Shown: positions 7,488 through 15,750 of the stretch, one piece after another
Layout of the letters: every line of letters begins with the position of its first letter
Numbering within the stretch: position 1 is the stretch's first letter
Source: an uncultured Schlesneria sp.
GTDB taxonomy: Bacteria; Planctomycetota; Planctomycetia; Planctomycetales; Planctomycetaceae
DNA: 64,000 nt
NCBI GenBank assembly: GCA_903899985.1
Contig: CAIULL010000164.1
Span: 1-64,000, forward strand
Direction of reading: 5' to 3'
Translations under genes and position numbers: made by a program
The notes under the pieces: generated by a model
Seen by the model: only the letters and a program-made list of their open reading frames with translations
Database searches by the model: none
What the model was told of the DNA's origin: nothing

Positions 7488-9233
7488 TCAATCGGCTGCA
7501 AAAACACGTCGACCTCCGACGTACGTTTCGCTGACCGACATGTCCCTGAGTTCCTCCAGCGAACATGTCAGAAGGTCTGACTTCAACACGACAAAGTCGG
7601 CCAGCTTGCCTCGTTCGAGAGATCCCTTTTGCCGCTCCTCAAACGTCAGCCAGGCGTTGTTGATCGTGTACAGCCTCAACATCTGTTCGCGAGTCAGTGC
7701 CTGCTCCAGATGCAGCGGCTGGTCTGTCCGGCGAGGTTGTCGGGTCAGCACCGTCCACATCCCCAGGAAGGGATTGTAGGGATTAACCGACCGCAGGCTG
7801 CCGATCCGTTGCATGTGGTCGGAACCTCCGCCGATGATCACTCCGTGATCGAACAGAGTTTTATACGGCTGGAAGTACGCCAGGCGTTCGTCACCAAACT
7901 GCTTTCGTAATGTCGCTCCATCCAGCCACAGCCATGCGGGTTGCAGGTCGGCGACGATCCCCAGCTGCTTCATTTGCTGAATCGCTTCAAGACTCATGAA
8001 ATTGCAATGAGTGATACAGGGCCGACATCGCTTGACCGGAAGCTCTTTATTGATTTCCGCATAGGCATCAATCAACGCCTGAACGGCTCCGTCGCCAACG
8101 GAGTGTGCTGTGAACTGAAGGTCTCGTTGAAGAGCGGACTTTGCCATCTGAACCAGGTTTTCCTGCTCGATGAAGCGAATGCCGCGATAGTCGGGATCGG
8201 TGATCGAATAGATGCTGCTCACCCCCCACGGAGTTTTCAGATAGGCACTCCCTGTCAGCATCCCTCCGTCGAGAAAGACTTTGATCCCCCTCAGCCACAG
8301 CATCGAATTGTATTCATGCAGCGGATGTTTTGAGGCTTTTTCGATTCCCTTCAGTGCTTCTTCCAGCCGACCGCCCCCTTCGACGGAATACGAAAGAAAG
8401 ACGCGGCAGTTCAGTTCACCCCGTCGCTTCAATTCTGAATAGGCTTCAATCCCCTCATCTTTGGCTGCGCGATCGGCGACACTGGTCAGGCCCACTGCGT
8501 TATAGTCGGCAAACAGTTGCTTCAGTCGCTGCATCCGTTCTTCAACGGTCGGCGATTTCTCGTTCGGCTTTGACTTCACGAACCGGGAGGCATTGCGAAG
8601 GATGCCGGTTAATTCACCGGTCACCGGATCACGCTCGATCTTTCCCGCCTGACCATCGGTAATCTGAAAATCTTTATCGATTCCGCTGAGTTCTAAAGCG
8701 AGCGAATTACAGACGCAGTCGGGACCGGTGCTGAACATCACGGGGTTCTTCGGTGAGACCGCATCGAATTCTTTTCGAGTCGGATAACGCTGATCCCGCA
8801 GTCGCGTGATGAAGACTTGCCGGACGACAATCCATTCGCCGTCAGGTAACAATTCCGCCCGCGCTGCCACGTACTTCAGCACATCGGCGACGGTGTCCAT
8901 TTCAGGAACCGGATGGTCGAACTCATACATCGAAGCGGCCGGAGCATGGACGTGAGAATCGCATAAGCCCGGAATGACCGTGTGACCATGCAGATCAACA
9001 ATAACCGTCTTAGGCCCGGCCAATTTCAGGATGTCATCATTTGTGCCGACATCCTGTATCCGATCACCTCGTACGGCGATCGCCTGGGCAATCGAGAAGG
9101 CGGGATCAACAGTGACGATTTTTCCGTGATGGAAAATCGTGTCCGGCTGTGCGATGGCCTGTGATGATGCGAGCAAGAGGATCAATAACGGGAGGGCGAG
9201 GCTCCTGCCGAGCCGCGAAGTAGGTACACGCAT
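7488..9233 (-). CDS. Secreted amidohydrolase (YtcJ-like)
   Basis: About 581 residues from the ATG at 9233; the frame stays open to 9386, so the start is uncertain. With this start the protein has a signal peptide MRVPTSRLGRSLALPLLILL..AIAQ. The metal-dependent hydrolase barrel is shown by DSHVH (first metal site), FLDGG, TAHSVGDGA, THCNF and GGSDHM, in the order typical of the YtcJ/Amidohydro_3 group, whose substrates are mostly unknown. N- and C-terminal small beta-sandwich segments (DTIFHHGKIVTVD; GKLADFVVL) are present. Odd: a 78-bp palindromic repeat shared with another site in the window encodes, in frame, 26 residues including this start and the signal-peptide n-region. Function on a cyclic amide or similar in the periplasm is inferred. 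Confidence 0.85.
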   Translation of the reverse strand: MRVPTSRLGRSLALPLLILLLASSQAIAQPDTIFHHGKIVTVDPAFSIAQAIAVRGDRIQDVGTNDDILKLAGPKTVIVDLHGHTVIPGLCDSHVHAPAASMYEFDHPVPEMDTVADVLKYVAARAELLPDGEWIVVRQVFITRLRDQRYPTRKEFDAVSPKNPVMFSTGPDCVCNSLALELSGIDKDFQITDGQAGKIERDPVTGELTGILRNASRFVKSKPNEKSPTVEERMQRLKQLFADYNAVGLTSVADRAAKDEGIEAYSELKRRGELNCRVFLSYSVEGGGRLEEALKGIEKASKHPLHEYNSMLWLRGIKVFLDGGMLTGSAYLKTPWGVSSIYSITDPDYRGIRFIEQENLVQMAKSALQRDLQFTAHSVGDGAVQALIDAYAEINKELPVKRCRPCITHCNFMSLEAIQQMKQLGIVADLQPAWLWLDGATLRKQFGDERLAYFQPYKTLFDHGVIIGGGSDHMQRIGSLRSVNPYNPFLGMWTVLTRQPRRTDQPLHLEQALTREQMLRLYTINNAWLTFEERQKGSLERGKLADFVVLKSDLLTCSLEELRDMSVSETYVGGRRVFAAD

Positions 9234-9267
9234 CGACTTAACGGCTCGGCGGGAGCCTCGCCCTCCC
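9190..9267. repeat. 78-bp palindromic element, copy 1 (inside coding frame)
   Basis: GGGAGGGCGAGGCTCCTGCC GAGCCG at one end is the inverse of CGGCTCGGCGGGAGCCTCGC CCTCCC at the other. It is the same length as the copy at 36034-36111. Exactly 26 codons long, it is open in the amidohydrolase frame. Confidence 0.9.
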
Positions 9268-9462
9268 ATTTGGTTTCGGGCAGTGACGACACCCAGGGAC
9301 CAGTATTCTCTCGAAGACAAATGCTTCATAGCGCAGCCTATACTGGTTCTACGTTCCTTGCACGAGCGATCATTCACGACGCACAATATCCAGGCAAATT
9401 CCTAGGGCAAAGGCCCGTTAACCACTGCCGCAGGGGCAGTGGGGTTGGGACTTTGTAAAAGC

Positions 9463-11223
9463 CTATGACGGCTCCTCGTTTTTCGTCCCTCGAGTCATCA
9501 ATGACACAACAATCAGAGTGAGAAAACCGAGCGGAATCGTCACCAGCCCCGGTTGGCTGAACGGGACCTGTGCCAGTTTTGCGGCCTGATCTGCAGTATA
9601 GCCGTAAACTTTCTGGAACGTATCGGCACTCAGCAGGATCCAGCCTAACGAGCTGAACAGACCCACAAAGATTGCGGCCGTAATCCCCTGCTTGGTTGTC
9701 CGTTTCCAGAACAATAGCATTACCAGCGATGGCAGGTTCGCCGACGCCGCCACACTGAAGGCCCACCCGACGAGGAAACCGGCATTCATATCCTTGAACA
9801 GAATTCCCAGCAGGATCGCAATGATCCCAACCACCACGGCAGCGATCTTGCCGACCCGTACTTTTTCGTGATCGGGCATATTCCACTGCAGCACGCTGGT
9901 CAGCAGGTCGTGAACGACCGCACCACTGGAAGCGACAATCAACCCACTGACTGTTCCCAGGACTGTGGTAAAGGCAATCGCGGAAATCACTGCGAACAGG
10001 GTCTCGCCGAAACTTTTCGCCAGCAGCGGTGCTGCCATATTGGAATCAGTGAGATCCAGCGTGCCGCTCGTCATCGCTCCTAATCCCAGAAACAACGTCA
10101 GGACATAGAACACGCCGATGGTGCCGATGCCGACGACGGTACTCAAACGAGCTGCCGCCTGATCCTTGACCGTGTAGTATCGAATCAAAATATGAGGCAG
10201 CGACGCTGTCCCGCAGAACAACGCCAGCATCAGCGAAATGAAATCAAGCCGGGCAAACAACTGATCCTTTTGCAGACCTTTGAACAGCGGGCTGTTTCCC
10301 GGACGCAAGACTTTGGCTCCGGCGGTTGGTTGAGGTGACCAGGTGGTCGTCTTATCCCCATTGTCATCGGTCACTTCTTTTTTCGACCAAAGGACCACTT
10401 CGCTGTTCTGCAGAGTCGCAAGATATTCAATGGGCCCCAGTGGACCTGTCTCCGTTTTCCCGCCGGGAAGTTTACTGAGATGCCCAACCGGTCGCAGATC
10501 GGCCTGACCCTCGTTCTTCCCGTGCGGCGTTCCGTTGACCAGCTTGGTACCGTCTTTTTTCACAACCATTGTTTGAGGCGAATTCGCCAGCTCGCTGGTA
10601 TCGACTTTTAAACCTCGGTTCAGAATCATCACGGTCAGGATGCCGCTGAACAGAACAAGCAATGATCCTTTGATGAACTGGACATAAGTGGTGCTGACCA
10701 TTCCCGCTGTCGCGACGATCAGCACGACGACGATCCCGACCATCACCACACCGACTTCATGGGGAAACCCGAGTAACGGCTTGATCAGCGAACCGGCGCC
10801 GACCATTTGGGGAATCAGGTAGAACACACTGACAACCAGCGTGCTGATCCCTGCAGCCAGAGTAATCCCTCGCGACTGGAACTGGCTGTTGAGTGCGTCG
10901 GCAAACGTGTATTTCCCCAATCGCTTCAGCGGTTCGGCGACAACGAACAGTGCCACGACCCAGCCGGCCAGGAATCCAATCGAGTACAAAAATCCATCGT
11001 ACCCGAAAAAGGCGATCGTCCCGCAGATCCCCAGGAACGAGGCAGCGGACAGGTAATCACCGGCGAACGCCACGCCGTTTACGAACCAGTGGATCTGGCC
11101 ACCGGCAGCGAAATATCCTGCGGCGGATTTGGTTTTCGCAGCAAAATAGAAACTCAATCCCAGTGTGATGGCAACGAAGACACCAAACACGATCACAGAC
11201 AGGAAGGACGGATTATGAATCAT
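9463..11223 (-). CDS. actP: Sodium:solute symporter, ActP (acetate permease) type
   Basis: 586 residues, about 13 membrane helices of the SSS family. The N-terminus has FYFAAKTKSAAGYFAAGGQI and FAGDYLSAASFLG, the hallmark of cation/acetate symporters; GTASLPHILIRYYTVKD later is also typical. It would import acetate or another short carboxylate with sodium. Odd: a soluble insertion of about 80 residues (~220-305, with many Lys, Gly and Asp) sits between two helices. It follows, 86 bp downstream, a DUF485 protein, the usual partner. Confidence 0.88.
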   Translation of the reverse strand: MIHNPSFLSVIVFGVFVAITLGLSFYFAAKTKSAAGYFAAGGQIHWFVNGVAFAGDYLSAASFLGICGTIAFFGYDGFLYSIGFLAGWVVALFVVAEPLKRLGKYTFADALNSQFQSRGITLAAGISTLVVSVFYLIPQMVGAGSLIKPLLGFPHEVGVVMVGIVVVLIVATAGMVSTTYVQFIKGSLLVLFSGILTVMILNRGLKVDTSELANSPQTMVVKKDGTKLVNGTPHGKNEGQADLRPVGHLSKLPGGKTETGPLGPIEYLATLQNSEVVLWSKKEVTDDNGDKTTTWSPQPTAGAKVLRPGNSPLFKGLQKDQLFARLDFISLMLALFCGTASLPHILIRYYTVKDQAAARLSTVVGIGTIGVFYVLTLFLGLGAMTSGTLDLTDSNMAAPLLAKSFGETLFAVISAIAFTTVLGTVSGLIVASSGAVVHDLLTSVLQWNMPDHEKVRVGKIAAVVVGIIAILLGILFKDMNAGFLVGWAFSVAASANLPSLVMLLFWKRTTKQGITAAIFVGLFSSLGWILLSADTFQKVYGYTADQAAKLAQVPFSQPGLVTIPLGFLTLIVVSLMTRGTKNEEPS

Positions 11224-11309
11224 GAACCGGCTTTCGCGGGAAGAAGAGACTCGTCAGAAACGCATGCGGTGGAAAACAATCACCAGACAGGGAAGTTCGG
11301 TTGACGACT

Positions 11310-11585
11310 TCAACCAATCGGCTTTCCTCGGCAAAGCCAGCTATAAACCAGAGCCAGCACCATCGCGATGACAATCAACGCCAAACCGTAAAGGACAGCC
11401 AGATTCAGGCCCCAGGCGGGTGTCCATTCCATGACATCGGGCCGGAAGGCATTCAAACCAACGAACCCCGCATAGATCACAAGGTAAATCAAAAAAAGTC
11501 GCATCCCATACCGCGCATTGCGAGCGGCGATGACCGGGTCTTCGACTTCCTTGGGATGCATCGACCCATGATCTAAACCTGCCAT
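11310..11585 (-). CDS. yjcH: DUF485 membrane protein (YjcH-like)
   Basis: About 91 residues. ACAGGA lies 8 bp before the ATG at 11585; a second ATG at 11591 is too close to it. Two membrane helices (LFLIYLVIYAGFVGLNAF and LAVLYGLALIVIAMVLALVY) follow a short cytoplasmic head with HPKEVEDPVIAARNARYGMRL. This is the DUF485 pattern, typically co-transcribed with actP and thought to assist the symporter. No other function can be read. Confidence 0.85.
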   Translation of the reverse strand: MAGLDHGSMHPKEVEDPVIAARNARYGMRLFLIYLVIYAGFVGLNAFRPDVMEWTPAWGLNLAVLYGLALIVIAMVLALVYSWLCRGKPIG

Positions 11586-11918
11586 CAACATGATCCTGTA
11601 AGAATAACGTCACCGATTCGATGACAACAAATATCTCTGATGTGAACAGCACAGCAGAAATATCACGCGGCCAATGCCATCGCAACCATTCGGTCGCATG
11701 TTTGCGAGACGATGCGCGATTGAAGTTCGATGCTCCGGTAAAAATGCACCGTTTCCGCAGAAAAAGGCGGACAAGAATCAGGTGTTTCAAACCAACTCGA
11801 ATGCCATCAGTCCGAGACGTCCCATAAGTCGTATAGGTCCTATACGTCCCATTCTTCTCGTTTGATTAACCTTGATAATCACCAACCGGGTCACGCCTTT
11901 GAGGCGTCGCCAGTGCAT

Positions 11919-12575
11919 TCAGCACCTTCGGACGATGGCTTTGGAATCAATGCGCCTTGATGGTGCCAATCGCTCAATAACGAGTTGTGAGACTTGCGGG
12001 CTCCAAGGCATCGCGGAGTGAATCGCGGGGACAAGTAATTCTTCTGTAATCCAATCCGCAGTCACTTCTGAATGGGAGACGATGCTGTCGTTAATCTCGT
12101 CGCCGAACAGGCGTGAGAGTCCAAACAGGGTCCGTGTCCCGACGATGCTGGTGGTTGGTATCGGACTCGGTGGAACATTGTTCATCCGTTCTTCCGAGGC
12201 CAGCAACTGGCCGCAATCTTGCGTTGCCAGACGATAGAGCAGATTGTGTCGTAACGCCGTTGCAATCCGCGAGGCGTGAATCGGTGAACCGAGTAGAAAA
12301 ACCCGTTCGGGCAATTTCGTTCCTGCGGGCAATGATGCCAGAGCTTCCCGAATCAGGACACCCCCCAGCGAATGACCAATCAGAACGTAATCACCCTTCT
12401 GGGCAATCGCCACAATTTTCTTTTGCAACCGCTGACTGATCGCTGGGAAGTTTTGGAACGTGACGCTGTAGAAAAACCACGATGGCGAAATGTGTTGTCG
12501 CTTCAATCGCCAGAGCAGCGGGATTGCCGAAATGGGAGAGCGGCCCATTCCATGAACAAACAGCGCTTGCATCAT
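11919..12575 (-). CDS. Alpha/beta-hydrolase, lipase-like
   Basis: About 217 residues. An N-terminal VHGMGR oxyanion-hole motif and GHSLGG nucleophile elbow are clear; acid and His are likely in GDEINDSIVSHSEV and IHSAMPW. No signal peptide. It begins 6 bp after the carbonic anhydrase stop, so the two form an operon. Substrate is unknown; lipase/thioesterase or PGAP1-like activity is possible. The first or second of two adjacent ATG codons may be the start (GGGGAG just upstream). Confidence 0.8.
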   Translation of the reverse strand: MMQALFVHGMGRSPISAIPLLWRLKRQHISPSWFFYSVTFQNFPAISQRLQKKIVAIAQKGDYVLIGHSLGGVLIREALASLPAGTKLPERVFLLGSPIHASRIATALRHNLLYRLATQDCGQLLASEERMNNVPPSPIPTTSIVGTRTLFGLSRLFGDEINDSIVSHSEVTADWITEELLVPAIHSAMPWSPQVSQLVIERLAPSRRIDSKAIVRRC

Positions 12576-12581
12576 CTCCCC

Positions 12582-13478
12582 TCAGGCATGCACAGTCAGC
12601 ATATAACCTGCTTCACGTTCGTCATCTTCCATCGACATAATAGCGTCGACGACTTCCAGAGCGTAGTCCGCTAATTCTTGTGCATTTCGTGGTGCAGACC
12701 GCAGACGTGGTGATTCAGAATCGATGGCCGGACTGCTTTGAACTCGTAACGAGTCAAAATCATAGACACCGAAAACAACCTTCGGGCCATTCTTGTCATA
12801 CAAGTCAAGCTCCCTTTGTAACTCGAATGCCGAGACCGCGGCATTCACATACGAGGTGACCCCAACCAGGATCGACCGAAACATGGACTTATTCGCCATC
12901 GGCATCCCCAGGTACGTTTCCAATGCGTGTGTTGCTCCTCGCACAGCGATCTGGATCTGGTCGATCAATGATCTCAAGGGAAACGTACACGCAATGTTCG
13001 CGTAGGCATCTGGGGACATGTGCGTGTCGACCGCAGCCGTGACCGCTCCGCACTTGGCATGCCCCAGAACCACGACCACCTTCAAACTGTCTTTGAGTTG
13101 CCTTAGCGCGTAATGAAGGGAACCCAGGCATTCGGAACCAAGCACGTTGCCCGCAATGCGAAGAACAAACAGATCATTAAACGATTGATCAAAAATGGCT
13201 TCCGTCGGGACCCGCGCGTCCGAACAACCAAGCACTGCCGCAAACGGAGCCTGGTTCGGCATCGTGCCCGGAATCAGTGGCAAACCCGATGTGATCGGAC
13301 TTTTTTGAATCACAATCGGATCACCCGCATCACCCCCCATTGTTCGCTCCTGCATCCGAGTTACGAGCCGCTTAAATTGATCGTTCCCCTGAATCAGCGC
13401 GTCGATCGCGGCATTCGCGTTAGGAATCTGTCGGGCAACAACCGGAGCAAAGGGGTCGTAACGATAGATGACGTCCAT
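12582..13478 (-). CDS. Beta-class carbonic anhydrase
   Basis: 298 residues, longer than the usual ~220. Zinc ligands Cys85 and Asp87 (CSDARVP) and His140/Cys143 (GHAKCGA) are in place, with Arg89 beside Asp87. It interconverts CO2 and bicarbonate in the cytoplasm. The extra length comes from an N-terminal segment (~1-75) and a C-terminal tail after VVFGVYDFDS. Upstream of the lipase gene in the same transcript. Confidence 0.92.
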   Translation of the reverse strand: MDVIYRYDPFAPVVARQIPNANAAIDALIQGNDQFKRLVTRMQERTMGGDAGDPIVIQKSPITSGLPLIPGTMPNQAPFAAVLGCSDARVPTEAIFDQSFNDLFVLRIAGNVLGSECLGSLHYALRQLKDSLKVVVVLGHAKCGAVTAAVDTHMSPDAYANIACTFPLRSLIDQIQIAVRGATHALETYLGMPMANKSMFRSILVGVTSYVNAAVSAFELQRELDLYDKNGPKVVFGVYDFDSLRVQSSPAIDSESPRLRSAPRNAQELADYALEVVDAIMSMEDDEREAGYMLTVHA

Positions 13479-13775
13479 TGATCAGAATTCCATGAGGTGA
13501 GCGGCGAAAACCATGCGGAATACACGATAAAAACTTCATTGTTTCAAGGGGGCCAGGCACATTCAAGAAGGCTGTCGCGACACTTCGGAAAACCCAAGTT
13601 TAACACCTGAAAAACCATGCCGACCAGAACAGTAGTATCGTGATTTTGAAACAAGAGCCAGTCAACAGACGTTCCTCACCCTAAGGACGATGACAGATTT
13701 GAAATTCCGTTTTTATTTCCCAAAAAACACTTGCGTCACTGTTGTATGTGTTGTACAACAGTGAACACTGTCATC
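13479..13775. other. Divergent intergenic region before GntR operon
   Basis: About 300 bp without a gene between divergent transcripts. It contains the promoter and palindromic operator of the regulator gene at its right end (13737-13763); nothing else was recognised. Confidence 0.5.
13737..13763. promoter_or_regulatory. Palindromic operator upstream of GntR-type gene
   Basis: CACTGTTGTA and TACAACAGTG form 10-bp perfect inverted arms separated by 7 bp; a nested 12-bp palindrome TGTTGTACAACA lies at 13749-13760. It sits 13 bp before the regulator ATG at 13776, a position that fits autorepression by the encoded YtrA-like regulator. Confidence 0.7.
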
Positions 13776-14162
13776 ATGCATATTTCACTTAACCATCATT
13801 CGGGCGATCCACTCTATCGGCAGGTTGTCGAGGCGATCCGGTTGCGCATTGCCAAAGGGGAGATCGAAGCTGGCGAGCAGTTGCCGAGCATTCGTGACCT
13901 GGCGGCGCAACTGCAGATTAACTCACGAACGGTCGTGAAGGCCTATGAAGAACTGGACCGGGCGGGTCTGGTCGTCATGCAACAGGGACGAGGGGTATTT
14001 GTCGCATCGAACCGGGCCGCATTGCCTGCCAGCGAGCGGCGTAAGCGGCTGCGTGAACTGGCTGTCAAGCTGCTGGTCGAGGCGACGCAGGTCGGTTCGA
14101 ATCTTGATGAAGTGATCGACATTATTCACGAGACAGCGAAGGAACTGGAGACGAAACAATGA
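13776..14162 (+). CDS. GntR-family regulator, YtrA subfamily
   Basis: 128 residues from the ATG at 13776; the frame is open upstream to a TTG at 13731, but that would overlap the operator. The winged helix runs DPLYRQVVEAIRLRIAKGEI, EQLPSIRDLAAQLQINSRTVVKAYEELDRAGLVVMQQGRGVFVA; the short C-terminal helical part (~50 residues) is that of the YtrA subfamily, which regulates adjacent ABC transporter operons. Its stop overlaps the start of the ATPase gene by 4 bp (ATGA). Confidence 0.92.
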   Translation: MHISLNHHSGDPLYRQVVEAIRLRIAKGEIEAGEQLPSIRDLAAQLQINSRTVVKAYEELDRAGLVVMQQGRGVFVASNRAALPASERRKRLRELAVKLLVEATQVGSNLDEVIDIIHETAKELETKQ

Positions 14163-15088
14163 CCGAGTCAAACATCGTCATGAAAACCATCGATCTCACT
14201 CGTGACTTCGGGGGAAAGGTTGTTTTAGAGGACGTTTCGCTGACGGTTGGTCCAGGCGAGATTCTCGCGTTACTGGGTCCTAACGGCGTCGGCAAAAGCA
14301 CTCTCATGAAACTGATTTCAGGGTTGCTGATGCCATCTCGTGGTGAAGCGAGATTATGGGGCGAATCATGCTGGCCCCCGTCACCCGAGATGTATCGTGT
14401 CGCCTGCGTTCTCGACGGAATGTCGCCTCCTTCGGGGACGCGAGTGCGCGAAATCATGTCTCTGAAATCATGCGTGTCGCATCGCTTCGACTGGAAACTG
14501 GCGACGTCGCTATGTGAACAACATCAGATTTCTACCGCCAGCCGCTGGCGGGCATTAAGCAAAGGTCAGAAGCGCTGGACATTGCTTGTCGCCGCATTGG
14601 CCAGCGGTGCGGATCTGCTGGTGCTGGATGAACCGGCTGACGGATTAGACGTGGCAACTCGGCGCGAGTTGTATGGATTGTTACGGGAACAGGCAAACGA
14701 CCGAGGGGTCACTTCGATTGTTGCGTCACATATTATCGCGGATGTCGAACGAATCGCCGACGACGTGGTGATTCTGGTCGATGGCCGAGTGCGATTGCAT
14801 TCACCTTTGGAGCAACTTCGCGATGAAGTCTTCGAGGTCGAATTGCCTCTCGAAGCAGATAATTCCGTCGTCACATCTTTGGCCGAAGTGATTTCTTCAC
14901 GAAAGACAGACGACACACTGATCGCCGTGATCCGGTTCCGCAGTCTGCAACTTACGGAGCAGGAACTCCCCGGAGAAATCAGCCGACGGCGAGTCAGCCT
15001 GGAAGATCTTTATCTGGCTTATACCCAGCCATCACAAATTCAAGCACCGGAAGAACGTCACGAACTTGCCAGTGAGAGGAGTCGCTAA
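14159..15088 (+). CDS. ABC transporter ATP-binding protein
   Basis: 309 residues. Walker A GPNGVGKST (Gly40-Thr48, Lys46), a weakened signature LSKGQ (133-137), Walker B LLVLDEP (Asp157, Glu158), D-loop and switch His191 are present. A C-terminal ~80-residue extension carries further beta strands. The layout resembles YtrB/EcsA-type exporters paired with a GntR regulator. Stop and next start overlap as TAATG, so it is translated together with the membrane protein. Confidence 0.92.
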   Translation: MTESNIVMKTIDLTRDFGGKVVLEDVSLTVGPGEILALLGPNGVGKSTLMKLISGLLMPSRGEARLWGESCWPPSPEMYRVACVLDGMSPPSGTRVREIMSLKSCVSHRFDWKLATSLCEQHQISTASRWRALSKGQKRWTLLVAALASGADLLVLDEPADGLDVATRRELYGLLREQANDRGVTSIVASHIIADVERIADDVVILVDGRVRLHSPLEQLRDEVFEVELPLEADNSVVTSLAEVISSRKTDDTLIAVIRFRSLQLTEQELPGEISRRRVSLEDLYLAYTQPSQIQAPEERHELASERSR

Positions 15089-15750
15089 TGTCCATCCAAT
15101 GGCCGTTGTTTTTCTGGGTCTTTCGCCCGCTGCGTTTGCTGACGCTGGTCAGTTCGTCACTCGCCACATCATACGTCCTGCTTCATGACAAACCGCTGGA
15201 GTTTTTCCTGGACTTGAACGCGGTCGTGTTTGTTATTTCGCATAGCTTTTTGATCAGTCTCTTTCTCGGACGCGTTCGGTCAGAATCGTTCGCGTTCCTG
15301 TATTCGCAAGGTTTTTCGCGAGATCTTCTGTGGAGGCATGTCTGGCTGGCGACGCTGGCATCGGTTCTGGCGACGTGGTTGCCCTGCGCCGTGCTGATCC
15401 TGACTCCATTACGAAGCCAGTTCCAGGACTGGATGCAGAATCCGTGGTTTCCCTTGATGGCCTCCACGGAATCGCGATTCCTGACAAGGTCTTTACTGTT
15501 CTATGGAATGCTGCTTCCGATCTTCCATTATGAATGGATTCGATCATCGATGCCGTTTCGAGACCAGGTCAGCGGTCACCTGCTCGTGATCGCCTATTTC
15601 GTGATTGGATTGTTTCTGAATGAGCGACTCTGGTACTTCGGAGCGGATCTCACTCGATCAGCCATGTTTCTTGGATTCATCACCATTTCGGTAATTCTCG
15701 GGCTGTTCGGCTATTGGCTGCACAAAAGACTGGAGGTCGGCGCGTCATGA
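15088..15750 (+). CDS. Putative ABC permease (membrane protein)
   Basis: 220 residues with about six hydrophobic helices; strong ribosome binding site GAGGAG before ATG. It has no recognisable family motif, but its place directly after the ATPase makes it the likely permease. Four bases overlap with the next gene (ATGA). Substrate unknown. Confidence 0.75.
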   Translation: MSIQWPLFFWVFRPLRLLTLVSSSLATSYVLLHDKPLEFFLDLNAVVFVISHSFLISLFLGRVRSESFAFLYSQGFSRDLLWRHVWLATLASVLATWLPCAVLILTPLRSQFQDWMQNPWFPLMASTESRFLTRSLLFYGMLLPIFHYEWIRSSMPFRDQVSGHLLVIAYFVIGLFLNERLWYFGADLTRSAMFLGFITISVILGLFGYWLHKRLEVGAS

